In this document: positions 1-7,830 of the stretch, piece by piece
Position numbering within the stretch: the stretch's first letter is position 1
Layout: each line of letters opens with the position of its first letter
Origin: JAWODU01 sp046483125
GTDB taxonomy: Bacteria; Verrucomicrobiota; Kiritimatiellia; UBA8416; JAWODU01
Length of the DNA: 64,000 nt
Direction of reading: 5' to 3'
Assembly: GCA_046483125.1 (NCBI GenBank)
Contig: JAWODU010000119.1
Coordinates: 1-64,000 of the forward strand
Program-made: the position numbers and the translations under genes
Notes under the pieces: model-generated
The model's database searches: none
What the model was told of the DNA's origin: nothing
Seen by the model: the letters and a program-made list of their open reading frames with translations, nothing else

Positions 1-246
1 TTGGGGCTCAGATGGGACGCGCTGACTCAGGATTGCGCCGCCGTGCGTACGCTCAAGGACGCCCTGCTCTTCCAGCCATTCCAGGTCACGCCTGACGGTG
101 GCTTCCGAGACTTCCAACATGTCGCAGAGGTCAGCACTGCGTACAATGCGGTGAATCAGCCCGGCCAGCGGGAGGCTTATCGCCTTGCCCCGCCGACCGG
201 ACCGTCCGGGCTGGTTCTGGTTTCCTGTCCCGGAAACTAACCCAAG
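1..246 (-). CDS. DeoR-family regulator, N-terminal HTH (partial, no clear start)
   Basis: The minus-strand frame open from 246 to the left edge encodes a DeoR-type winged helix-turn-helix: IVRSADLCDMLEVSEATVRR, then DLEWLEEQGVLERTHGGAIL. The SEATVRRDL recognition helix and the THGG hinge are diagnostic of the family. The effector-binding half lies outside the window. An in-frame TAG at 249-247 bounds the frame, and there is no ATG, GTG or TTG before the ATG at 120, which lies inside the HTH. The gene therefore uses a non-standard start, carries a frameshift or is decayed. It directly follows pstS, so a role in phosphate or carbon control is possible but not shown. Confidence 0.6.
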
Positions 247-250
247 CTAA

Positions 251-1075
251 TCAGTAATTTGTTACAGGAACAAAACCGACGCCCTTGACCATTTCCTGGC
301 CAACTCTCGTCAGATGCAGTGTTACAAGCGCGTGCACGTGACTGCCCAGCCTGGGATAGCCGTTCGTGAACATGAACAGCGGCCTTGATACCGGATATTT
401 CCCGGTGGCCACGGTGTTTTCGGTGCACTCGACACCGTCGATCGTCAGTGCCTTGACGCCCTGTACGAAGCCAAGACCCACGTATCCGATCGCAGCGGGG
501 GTCTTGCTTACCCGCGCTTTTGCCGCCCCGTTGCTCTGAACGTATTCGGCGCCGACTATTTCCTCCTTGTGCATCACCAGCTTGTGAAAGGTCTCAAAAG
601 TCCCACTGCTGGAGTCGCGGCTGATCTTCACGATTGCCAGGTTCGGGCCGCCGAGTTCCTTCCAGTTCTTGATCTTGCCCATGTAAATATCCCTGACCTG
701 TTCCGTGGTAAGTTCTCCCACGGGATTGGCTGGGTTGACTGCAATAGCTAAGCCGTCCATAGCGACTACGTGCGCAACCGGTGTTACTCCGTTGGCAACA
801 GCCGATTTAAATTCCTTTTCCTTCATGAAACGCGACATGTTCGCGATATGGCACCGTCCGGCTATCAGGCTCTTTGCGCCGTTACCACTGCCCGTTTCAC
901 TCAAGGTAATGTTCAGTTCAGGATGCTTGGCCTTGTAGTATTCTATGAAGGCCTTGGCTATAGGCCCCACTGTCGTGGAACCGTCAAACGCCACCTCATC
1001 TTCACCGTACGCGAACTTTCCCGTGATAGTCCCCATTGCCATTGCCGCAATAACCATATATTTCGTAAAATGCAT
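251..1075 (-). CDS. pstS: Phosphate ABC transporter substrate-binding protein PstS
   Basis: This is a periplasmic phosphate-binding protein of 274 residues. Residues 1-24 look like a signal peptide. The phosphate-binding signatures are present: DGSTTVGP at 31-38, TGSGNGAKSL at 61-70 and SRDSSSGTF at 152-160, the last being the usual SRxxxSGT loop. The start is supported by an AGGAGA ribosome site 8 nt upstream. It lies downstream of a phosphate-type porin on the same strand, which suggests an uptake route from outer membrane pore to periplasmic binder. The PstCAB permease genes are not in the window and may lie further left. Length is close to the short PstS class. Confidence 0.9.
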   Translation of the reverse strand: MHFTKYMVIAAMAMGTITGKFAYGEDEVAFDGSTTVGPIAKAFIEYYKAKHPELNITLSETGSGNGAKSLIAGRCHIANMSRFMKEKEFKSAVANGVTPVAHVVAMDGLAIAVNPANPVGELTTEQVRDIYMGKIKNWKELGGPNLAIVKISRDSSSGTFETFHKLVMHKEEIVGAEYVQSNGAAKARVSKTPAAIGYVGLGFVQGVKALTIDGVECTENTVATGKYPVSRPLFMFTNGYPRLGSHVHALVTLHLTRVGQEMVKGVGFVPVTNY

Positions 1076-1226
1076 TTTTTCTGTTTCTCCTGTTTAACCC
1101 CGTTTTTCTTTATCATGAAACCGCCTGTGAAAAGCTCAGAGCCGGTTTCAAGCCTGCTTTCCTTCGCTTTCCACCTCTTCCATCACTTCTGCCCGAGATC
1201 CTGCGGGGCAACCTCAGCACAAGTCC

Positions 1227-2363
1227 TCAGAATACGTACTGAGCCTGCACAAACATTTCATCAAGATCATGGCCCTTCTTTCCATCCTTGTTCTCACCCA
1301 TGCGGTAAGTGAGCTGATACTTGATATCGTGCTTTGCCTGAAACACGTTCAGGCCCACGGACGCGCGATTCCAGCTGTCCGCATAGTTATCGGCATCCTG
1401 GCTCTGATACCCGGCCACCACCTCAAGCGCGTTCGGAACAATCATCACACCGCCTTCGACGGCCCAGTTCTTGAGCGTAGTTTCGCTGTTTTTGTAAAGC
1501 CCGGACGTAATGCCCGCCTGCACCAGTTCTGAGTTGAACTGGTTATACTGCGCGTCTATAGACACGCCGCCCCCGCGAATGCCGCCGCCGATTTCAAACC
1601 CGGTCACCGAATCAACGTCGTTACTCCGCGAAGCGTCCAGGTTGTCATCGTCGTTCGCCCAAGTGAACGCGCCAACGCCCAGATAGGCTTTGCCTTCACG
1701 GGAGAAGTCGCCCTGCGAAGGCTTATCCCAACCCATGGGATGTATAGCCAGGCGGGCCCCCGCCATCGGTCCTTCGCTCCAGTCATCGCCCCTGTTCAAC
1801 GACGCAATGGTGTCGAAATCCAGCTTCTTGTTACTCGGATCCTGTCCGCCTTCGGCCAGAGAAAGACCCCAGGCAACCGTCTTGCTGTCATTGTTTCCCG
1901 TAAGGTGAATACCGGCCTGCCGGTCCGGGGTACCGTAGTTGTGGTCGCCCACAAACGTACGCTCGACCAACTGCTGTTTTTTCGACGAGGTAAGCTTTTC
2001 ACGGGAAAACGGGAAGTTCATATTCCCGATCCCGATTGCCACCCCTTCGAACTCCTTGTATTGCAGGTAGCAATCCTTGATTTCCACTTTTCCCTTGCCC
2101 ATGTCCCATTGCCACTTGCCCTTCCAGCCGGAGTGCGTCGAACCTTCTATGTAAGGACGCAAACGGCGAAAACGAAGTTCGTCCTCGCTGTCTCCATCAT
2201 CCGGATCTTCCGAATGGTATTGAAGCTGTATGCGCCCGCCGAGTTTTATGTAGTCGCCGTCTTCGTTTTTATATTTTACTCCGCCGGCGAAAGCCGACAT
2301 TGCCGTTGCCGCGCTGATGAGCAAAGCAACAGCCATATTCATGAACTTAACTTTATGTTTCAT
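1227..2363 (-). CDS. Phosphate-selective porin O/P family outer membrane protein
   Basis: A 378-residue outer membrane beta-barrel of the OprO/OprP family. It has a signal peptide ending near SAMSAFA, then GGVKYKNEDGDYIKLGGRIQ, the typical first strands of this family, followed by a series of alternating strands. The C-terminal residue is Phe (AQYVF), as in Bam-assembled barrels. The start at 2363 is preferred over an upstream in-frame codon at 2408 because GGAG lies 6-7 nt before this ATG. It precedes pstS by 150 bp on the same strand, which points to phosphate uptake. Whether the channel is truly selective for phosphate or polyphosphate cannot be read from the sequence. Confidence 0.85.
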   Translation of the reverse strand: MKHKVKFMNMAVALLISAATAMSAFAGGVKYKNEDGDYIKLGGRIQLQYHSEDPDDGDSEDELRFRRLRPYIEGSTHSGWKGKWQWDMGKGKVEIKDCYLQYKEFEGVAIGIGNMNFPFSREKLTSSKKQQLVERTFVGDHNYGTPDRQAGIHLTGNNDSKTVAWGLSLAEGGQDPSNKKLDFDTIASLNRGDDWSEGPMAGARLAIHPMGWDKPSQGDFSREGKAYLGVGAFTWANDDDNLDASRSNDVDSVTGFEIGGGIRGGGVSIDAQYNQFNSELVQAGITSGLYKNSETTLKNWAVEGGVMIVPNALEVVAGYQSQDADNYADSWNRASVGLNVFQAKHDIKYQLTYRMGENKDGKKGHDLDEMFVQAQYVF

Positions 2364-2654
2364 TCTTGTCTCCAATACTTCTGTGAATACCTGTAATTTG
2401 TTTACCAACAGATCTCGTGCTCTACTTCACATGCTCCTGACAGCGTCCCGGTTTCCGCATCACCTCCTTCCGCGTCAATTTGCGGTCCGACTGCCGATCG
2501 GCAATCAGTACCGAATGCCGTGGATTGAAAAATCAGCCGGTTAATGAAAAGTGAGCGGATTGTCAGAATTGTGTTAACCCGTACTCAGAATTGCCGGAGA
2601 CCCGATACGGAGCGGTTATGAAGAGAAATGGGAACAACGCAAGGTAACAGAAAA
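2364..2654. other. Intergenic, upstream of the porin
   Basis: No coding frame is convincing here. This stretch should contain the promoter of the porin-pstS unit. A CTGTCA-type half site on the minus strand near 2424-2442 is loosely similar to half a Pho box, but the second half does not match well. Confidence 0.3.
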
Positions 2655-2709
2655 CCCTGAACTTGGGACCGGGAACCTTGAACCCCAGGCGGATTTCAAG
2701 TCCGTTTGG
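2655..2709. repeat. Degenerate heptanucleotide array plus hairpin (copy 1)
   Basis: Four to five 7-nt units (CCCTGAA, CTTGGGA, CCGGGAA, CCTTGAA, CCCCAGG) run directly into a hairpin with 9-bp arms CCAGGCGGA and TCCGTTTGG around a 7-nt loop. The same unit-plus-hairpin combination occurs at 32811-32851. It sits just downstream of the stop of the minus-strand gene at 2716 and could act as its terminator. Confidence 0.6.
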
Positions 2710-2715
2710 ATGGTT

Positions 2716-3942
2716 TTATGAAATGCGGTTTCTGAAACGGTCCATCAATTCCAGCATTGTCTCCCTGAGGCCGAAAAGATCCGTTTGAAACTTGCGCAGT
2801 TCTTCAGAGGCCAGAATTTTTTTCTCGGCCACCACGCGGGAAAGCGCGAGAGACCTTTCCAGGTACCTTAATGCCCGCTTGAGGGAGGCTACCACAAATC
2901 CGCCTTCAGGCCCGGTGTCATATGCGAGGTGATCCAGCGCCCCTGCCAGTTTGGCGCTCAGTGTCTGTGCTTCAAATATCATATCCCTCAGGTCCCTGTC
3001 GCCCCCGGGACCCAGCAAACCCCTGTTCCGGCACGAGTGCCACATGGCCATGGCCACATGAAACGCCCTGTTGGTCAACGGGTGAGTAATACGGCCTCGC
3101 TTCGTCCTTATCCAGTCAACACCCTCGGTCACGGGGTTCGGCTCCGGATGTGCGGTTTCTTCAATATATTCCTCGTCCTTTTCAATCACGCCCCGTTCTT
3201 CGGCATCCAGCGCGTCGTCAAGCCATTCCCATCCCATTTCCCGTACTATAAGTTTTTCGCGTTCGGGGTTGCCGGCGTATTTTTCGAAGAGCGCTGAAAA
3301 TTTTTCAGTAAGTGCGTCGGATTCCTCAAGGCTCTTTTTCCACTCGAATTCGTCCATCGGCTCGTCGTCTTCCTCGACAGGGTAATCATCATCTTCATGC
3401 CATTCGTCTTCATCCATCTCCATGAATTCCGACGAAGGAAGAAAACGCCCGATCCACTCCCTTAAAGCCTCGCGATTACGGTCCAACTGCGCCTCCTCAT
3501 CCGAAGCGGTCATCCGCCATTCCCCGGCGGACATCTCTTTTACGCGAAAGGCCGTGGATTCTACGACGACCCTTCCGTTCGCCTCGCTGAACCATTCCAT
3601 ATACAGGCAGTTCTCGGTGCGCAGAGGTATGTGCTTGCCTTTTTCTTCAAGATGGCAGGCTTCCAGGGGCGAACAGGCCGGCACTTTTACCTTACGCGAG
3701 GCGGTGATATCACCGGCTATTCCCGTCTGCGTGCCGGCCAGCATATCCGCACTTTTTTCCGGTTCCGCTCCATTCCGCTCCAGAATAACGCGGTAACCGG
3801 CTATGTCCCTGAGGCAATTACCGGCAAGCAATAGTTCTATGGGCAAATCCCTTCCGGCCAGCCAGAGACGCCCCTTAACGCGGTCACGCCTGCGGTTATC
3901 TATTTCTATCCCCTTTACACCGCTGTCGAGTCTCAAGGCCAT
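2716..3942 (-). CDS. Conserved-looking hypothetical protein with acidic linker
   Basis: A 408-residue protein I do not recognise. It appears cytoplasmic: no signal peptide and no membrane segment. Residues 1-50 form a basic, beta-rich start (NRRRDRVKGRLWLAGRDLPI). A strongly acidic stretch near residues 175-200 (MDEDEWHEDDDYPVEEDDEP) probably is a linker. The last 110 residues are amphipathic helix (SAKLAGALDHLAY, then RALRYLERSLALSRVV) and look like a four-helix bundle. The ribosome site is poor, so the start is uncertain. It follows trxA by 34 bp on the same strand and may be in the same transcript. No function is proposed. Confidence 0.7.
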   Translation of the reverse strand: MALRLDSGVKGIEIDNRRRDRVKGRLWLAGRDLPIELLLAGNCLRDIAGYRVILERNGAEPEKSADMLAGTQTGIAGDITASRKVKVPACSPLEACHLEEKGKHIPLRTENCLYMEWFSEANGRVVVESTAFRVKEMSAGEWRMTASDEEAQLDRNREALREWIGRFLPSSEFMEMDEDEWHEDDDYPVEEDDEPMDEFEWKKSLEESDALTEKFSALFEKYAGNPEREKLIVREMGWEWLDDALDAEERGVIEKDEEYIEETAHPEPNPVTEGVDWIRTKRGRITHPLTNRAFHVAMAMWHSCRNRGLLGPGGDRDLRDMIFEAQTLSAKLAGALDHLAYDTGPEGGFVVASLKRALRYLERSLALSRVVAEKKILASEELRKFQTDLFGLRETMLELMDRFRNRIS

Positions 3943-3976
3943 TGCCGAACCCGGGTCTGTGAGTAAGTAAATCAGG

Positions 3977-4306
3977 TCAAATGCTTTGCGACAGTTTTTC
4001 CTTGATCGCCGCCTTGCCCAAGGCCCCTACCATCTGGTCCTTCACAGCACCGTCCTTAAAAACAAGCAAAGTGGGAATGGACCGTATGCCGAATTGCGCC
4101 GCAATCTGCTGGTTTTCATCCACATTCACCTTCGCAATCCTGACTTTGCCGTCCATTTCAGCGGAAATTTCTTCGAGAACAGGGGCTATCATGCGGCACG
4201 GACCGCACCATTCGGCCCAGAAATCCACGACCACGGGAATATCGCATTCAAGCACTTCGCTCTGCCAGTTCTCCTGGTTGATGTGAATTATTTTACCCTC
4301 TCCCAT
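3977..4306 (-). CDS. trxA: Thioredoxin
   Basis: A 109-residue thioredoxin acting as a cytoplasmic dithiol-disulfide oxidoreductase. The active site WCGPCR is at residues 33-38 and the cis-proline loop IRSIPTLLVF lies near residues 75-84. Both are unchanged from the classical family, as is the length. A strong AAAGGAG ribosome site lies 7 nt before the ATG. It sits between two genes of unknown function on the same strand with short gaps (67 and 34 bp), so they may be co-transcribed. Confidence 0.95.
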   Translation of the reverse strand: MGEGKIIHINQENWQSEVLECDIPVVVDFWAEWCGPCRMIAPVLEEISAEMDGKVRIAKVNVDENQQIAAQFGIRSIPTLLVFKDGAVKDQMVGALGKAAIKEKLSQSI

Positions 4307-4373
4307 AACAGCGCTCCTTTACTCCTGTACCTTCCGCAGTTGATCAATGTTCCGTGCCGCCTGAATTCTTTCC

Positions 4374-5498
4374 TTACTTTTGTATCTTATTCGGCCACGG
4401 GAGATCCATGCCCGGGGCTCCGTAGGACAACTGGGTCAGTGAAATATTCGGCCCGAAGGTCTGGGCCGCCAGCATCCAGATGGTTACGCATATGACCAGT
4501 ACGGCCGCGACCGCAAAAACAGGGAATACCACGCTCGGCTGTTCAACCGGAGCCTGCACCTGCTGTTGAGCCTTTGCCGCCGATTCCTGCTGTTGGTCGC
4601 GCGATATCTTGATGCCTTTGGCGCCCTTTTTTCCCGGCCCCCGCGCAACTTTAATCGTTTTGCGCTTTGTAGGCGTCTGCCCTTCTGTCTCCGGAGGCGC
4701 CGCCTCGTCAAGCTGAGTAGTCTGATCCTTGGTCTGGCCCGCCGAAGGCACAGGCGCCGACGGCTTGCCCTGGGCGACCTTCACGGTGCCCGCCTCCGTG
4801 GGCGGCTTGAGTTTTATGGTCTTGGGTCCGGAGCCCCCTCCTCCAGACTCCTTCGAATCACTCTCGGAAAGTACCGCGTCAAGCGAAATCCTGGACGTCT
4901 TCCTTTTTTCATCGCCTTCTTCGCCGGCCCCGCCCGCCGCCGGAGCCTTCTGTGCCTGGGCAGACGGAGGCTGAGCGCCGGCTTTCTGTTGCGCCTTGGG
5001 CTGTAAACGGACGGTTTTCGGTTCACCTGCCGTCTGTTCTTTGGCCTCTTCACCGGCCTCGGGTTCCTGCTTGTTGAGAGCTCTGGCTATATCGAGGGGT
5101 ATCTTGGAAGTTTCTTTCTTAGCGGAAGATTTGGGGCCTATCCCGCGCTTCACGCCCCCGCCCGGAGCAGACGCGGGGGGTTTACCGCCCGCGGAAGGCG
5201 GCTTCTGCATTTTGACGGTCGGACTCCCCGCCTCCTGCGAAGGTTTGGAAGCGGGGGTCTGTCCCGCGTCCTGTCCCGCGTCCTGCTCTTCCGGCTTTTC
5301 TTCCGGAACCTGGATATGCATCGTTTGCGAAAATTCGTCGCCTCCCTGTGCCGCTGACGGCTTGGGGGCATCCGCGTCGACGCTTTTTGAAGGTTCGGCG
5401 CCGGCAGGCGTCGACTCGCCGTTTCCCTGAGGCCGGATATTCAGCTTTGGAGGTACCGCGGAAGGTCCTTTTTCCTTATTGTTCGGGTCTTGCGCCAT
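4374..5498 (-). CDS. Low-complexity membrane protein with repeated KT[IV]xL motifs
   Basis: A 374-residue protein that is mostly Pro, Gln, Ala, Lys and Glu rich and probably disordered up to residue 320. One membrane segment follows (VFAVAAVLVICVTIWMLAAQ), then a short tail of about 30 residues. Scattered through the disordered part are related motifs: QTMHIQVP, PTVKMQKP, KTVRLQPK, KTSRISLD, KTIKLKPP, GTVKVAQG and KTIKVARG. Each has the form T-x-x-hydrophobic, the kind of site that FHA domains bind when Thr is phosphorylated. Family and function are not recognised. The start has GGAGG 5 nt upstream. It precedes trxA by 67 bp. Confidence 0.75.
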   Translation of the reverse strand: MAQDPNNKEKGPSAVPPKLNIRPQGNGESTPAGAEPSKSVDADAPKPSAAQGGDEFSQTMHIQVPEEKPEEQDAGQDAGQTPASKPSQEAGSPTVKMQKPPSAGGKPPASAPGGGVKRGIGPKSSAKKETSKIPLDIARALNKQEPEAGEEAKEQTAGEPKTVRLQPKAQQKAGAQPPSAQAQKAPAAGGAGEEGDEKRKTSRISLDAVLSESDSKESGGGGSGPKTIKLKPPTEAGTVKVAQGKPSAPVPSAGQTKDQTTQLDEAAPPETEGQTPTKRKTIKVARGPGKKGAKGIKISRDQQQESAAKAQQQVQAPVEQPSVVFPVFAVAAVLVICVTIWMLAAQTFGPNISLTQLSYGAPGMDLPWPNKIQK

Positions 5499-5599
5499 GT
5501 CAGCCTCCGGTGTTAATCAGATGCGTTCCACACACATATTTAAACTACCACTACCGCCGTAAACAGTCAAACAGCTTTTCCAGATCCGGGCTAGCCAGC

Positions 5600-5672
5600 C
5601 TGTCTCTGCGGTGCTTCGCCTTAGTCCGGACTCCCTTGCTGAGGTCGGGACGAAGGCGGGTTGATCCTGTCT
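5600..5672. repeat. Degenerate copy of the two-hairpin dispersed element
   Basis: The words TAGTCCGGAC and GGGACGAAGGCGGGTTGATCCTG-like sequence resemble the first hairpin of the elements at 40478-40600 and 53635-53784. The rest is eroded. It lies in the 250-bp gap between frr and the gene starting at 5498, where no other feature was seen. Confidence 0.35.
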
Positions 5673-5748
5673 AAAGTTCTTCTCCTTTTTTGTGACTTTT
5701 TGTGCCTTTTTGCGGCTAGTCTTCCTCATGTGCACGGTCTCGAGCCGC

Positions 5749-6312
5749 CTACACGGCCATGATTTCCTTTTCCCTGGCCTCCAGGGACCTGTCTATTTCC
5801 GCGGTATGCGCATCCGTACGTTTCTGGATGTCATCCAGCGCCTGCTTTCTGTCATCCTCGGTAATTTTACCGTCTTTCTGAAGGCTTTTAATTGTGTCGT
5901 TGGCCTCGCGTCTGACATTTCTGACGGCTACCCGCCCCTCTTCCGCTATCCTTTTGGCTACTTTTGTCATTTCCGTTCTGCGTTCTTCATTCAGCGGAGG
6001 AATGGGTACGCGAACGACTCTCCCGTCGTTCGCGGGTGTTACACCGAGGTTGGCGGCAAGAATCGCCTTTTCTATTTCAGGCAGTGCCGTGGGGTCATAC
6101 GGACTAATAACAATCAGCCTGGGTTCCGGGGTCGCGATTCCGGCTATTTCTTTCAATCGCGTAGGATTGCCGTAATATGAAACGGATATATTTTCAACAA
6201 GAGCGGGCGAAGCCTTACCCGTTCTGATGCCGGAAAACTGTTCGTGCATCAGACTCAAGCTCTTGGACATTTTCTGGTCTGCGTCTTTGATAACCTGATC
6301 CAGCGATTCCAT
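5749..6312 (-). CDS. frr: Ribosome recycling factor
   Basis: A 187-residue ribosome recycling factor that, with EF-G, splits the post-termination complex. It shows the family signatures MHEQFSGIRTGKASPALVENI near the start, then VISPYDPTALPEIEKAI and NDGRVVRVPIPPLNEERR. Length is as usual for the family. The start has a GGGAGGT ribosome site 4-5 nt upstream. It lies 105 bp downstream of pyrH, the usual pyrH-frr pair. The tsf and rpsB genes, which often precede the pair, are absent here. Confidence 0.97.
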   Translation of the reverse strand: MESLDQVIKDADQKMSKSLSLMHEQFSGIRTGKASPALVENISVSYYGNPTRLKEIAGIATPEPRLIVISPYDPTALPEIEKAILAANLGVTPANDGRVVRVPIPPLNEERRTEMTKVAKRIAEEGRVAVRNVRREANDTIKSLQKDGKITEDDRKQALDDIQKRTDAHTAEIDRSLEAREKEIMAV

Positions 6313-6338
6313 AATACCTCCCGTGGATTTTGGGTTTT

Positions 6339-6373
6339 CAGTATTCAGTGTTCAGTGTTCAGTGTTCAGCAGT
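6339..6373. repeat. Heptanucleotide tandem array, unit CAGTGTT
   Basis: Five 7-nt units (CAGTATT, three perfect CAGTGTT, then a CAGCAGT remnant) lie between pyrH and frr, immediately upstream of the frr ribosome site. Confidence 0.8.
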
Positions 6374-6417
6374 CCGGCCGGAAACGGGGCACCAGGTAAC
6401 GGCCGGCGGAATAGACC

Positions 6418-7128
6418 CTATGCCGACACCAGAGTACCCACATCCTCTCCGTTCAGCGCTTTTTCAAGCATCCCTTCTTTTTCAAAGTTGAATACCACTA
6501 TGGGAATGCCGTTTTCCCTGCAAATGGAAAATGCCGCCGCGTCCATCACCTTCAGCGACTTCCTTATGGCTTCGTCATAACTGAGATTCCTGTAAAAGCG
6601 CGCATCGGGGTCCTTCTCGGGGTCGGAGGAGTATACTCCGTCCACCTTGGTAGCCTTGAGCAGAACATCGGCTCGCATTTCACTCGCTCTTAATGCAGCG
6701 GCACTATCGGTGCTGAAATAAGGATTCCCGGTGCCGCCGGCGAAGATAACCGCACGGCCTGCTGTAAAGTGATCCTCGGCGCCGCGAACAGTAAATGTTT
6801 CGGCGACTTCCGCCGTTTCAATTGCCGAGAGTACCCGTGCGCCGCATCCTGAATTACGCAGGAGAGATTCCAGAACGAGGCTGTTAATAACGGTAGCCAG
6901 CATACCTATATAGTCGCCCTTCAAACGGCTGATTCCGCTGTCCCCGCTTCCCGCTCCTCTGAAAATATTGCCCCCGCCAGTCACTACGCCGACCTCGACA
7001 CCTTTCTTCACCGCATTGCGGATCTCGCGGCAAAGACGGTTAACGGCTCCAAAATCAAATACCAGCCCCCCGCTTTTGTTTCCGAAAGCCTCTCCGCTCA
7101 ACTTTAACAGCACTCTCTTATACTTCAT
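6418..7128 (-). CDS. pyrH: UMP kinase
   Basis: A 236-residue UMP kinase of the amino-acid kinase fold, phosphorylating UMP to UDP. Visible signatures are KRVLLKLSGEAFG at the N-terminus (phosphate-binding loop), VVTGGGNIFRG, the FAGGTGNPYFSTDSAAALRA nucleotide region and KATKVDGVYSSDP. The start at 7128 is chosen over 7167 because the protein family begins at MKYKRVLLKLSG and GGAGGT lies 10 nt upstream. It is transcribed with frr and divergently from the NusG-like gene. Confidence 0.97.
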   Translation of the reverse strand: MKYKRVLLKLSGEAFGNKSGGLVFDFGAVNRLCREIRNAVKKGVEVGVVTGGGNIFRGAGSGDSGISRLKGDYIGMLATVINSLVLESLLRNSGCGARVLSAIETAEVAETFTVRGAEDHFTAGRAVIFAGGTGNPYFSTDSAAALRASEMRADVLLKATKVDGVYSSDPEKDPDARFYRNLSYDEAIRKSLKVMDAAAFSICRENGIPIVVFNFEKEGMLEKALNGEDVGTLVSA

Positions 7129-7255
7129 TCGCGTCAGTACCTCCGAGCAAAAGAAATTCACCGTCACTTTACACCACCCCGGAGCAGATGGAAAAGCAAA
7201 ATCGCGGGTCGATTTGCATCGCTTCCATCCCGCCGTGACGCTAAATTATGGAGTG

Positions 7256-7735
7256 ATGAGCTGGCACGTACTGCATCTTAAGCCGCGCAGTGAAAAGAAA
7301 ACGGCAAAATACTGCGGTCTCCTCGGCATGGACTGCTACCTTCCTCTCCGCCGTGAAAGCAGGATTTACCAGCGGCGCAAGGTCGTGGTGGACAAACCGC
7401 TGTTTCCGGGCTATCTCTTCGTTTCATTAACCCGCCCGGGGCGGCTCGCTCTGCTCAAAACAAACAACGTACTGCGTGAACTCTCCGCTCCCGACGATTC
7501 ACGTCTGCTTTACGAGCTGGACCAGATCAGGAAAGCCTTGAGCGTGGACCCCGCCCTGGGTGCCTGTAAGGCGCTGGAAAAAGGCAAACGTGTCAGGGTC
7601 CGCGGCGGTCCTTTCATGGGCGTAGAGGGCATAGTTTCTTTCAAGGGGAAAACCCGGGTCCGCCTCAATGTTGAGATGATAGGCCAGGCCGTCGCCGTGG
7701 AAGTGGAAGAAGAATGGCTTGAAGTTATCGACTGA
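7256..7735 (+). CDS. NusG/RfaH-like transcription antitermination factor
   Basis: A 159-residue NusG paralogue. The N-terminal NGN domain is seen in WHVLHLKPRSEKKTAKY, then the PLFPGYLFVSL motif near residues 50-60. The C-terminal KOW-type strand region is KGKRVRVRGGPFMGVEGIVS. It is not the housekeeping nusG, which sits in the rplK operon. Single paralogues of this kind (RfaH, UpxY, LoaP) usually act on long polysaccharide or secondary metabolite operons. Here it converges on a nucleotide-sugar epimerase gene, which fits a surface polysaccharide link, though this is inference. GTG at 7253 is an alternative start. Confidence 0.85.
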   Translation: MSWHVLHLKPRSEKKTAKYCGLLGMDCYLPLRRESRIYQRRKVVVDKPLFPGYLFVSLTRPGRLALLKTNNVLRELSAPDDSRLLYELDQIRKALSVDPALGACKALEKGKRVRVRGGPFMGVEGIVSFKGKTRVRLNVEMIGQAVAVEVEEEWLEVID

Positions 7736-7830
7736 CACGGGATACGGGGTAACAGGCCGCAAACAGAGATCAGGGACACAAACCGGATCGCACGGTCTAA
7801 AACTTTACATATCGATTCTTTCTGGCGGAT

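Noticed and set aside
1..240. 79-codon plus-strand open frame at the left edge
   Set aside because: It is the antisense of the clear DeoR HTH on the minus strand and resembles no protein.
1076..1226. Possible terminator between the porin and pstS genes
   Set aside because: A 7-bp stem with a 19-nt loop and no T run; not convincing, and the two genes are probably co-transcribed.
2424..2442. Possible Pho box upstream of the porin gene
   Set aside because: Only one half site fits CTGTCA; the second half and spacing do not.
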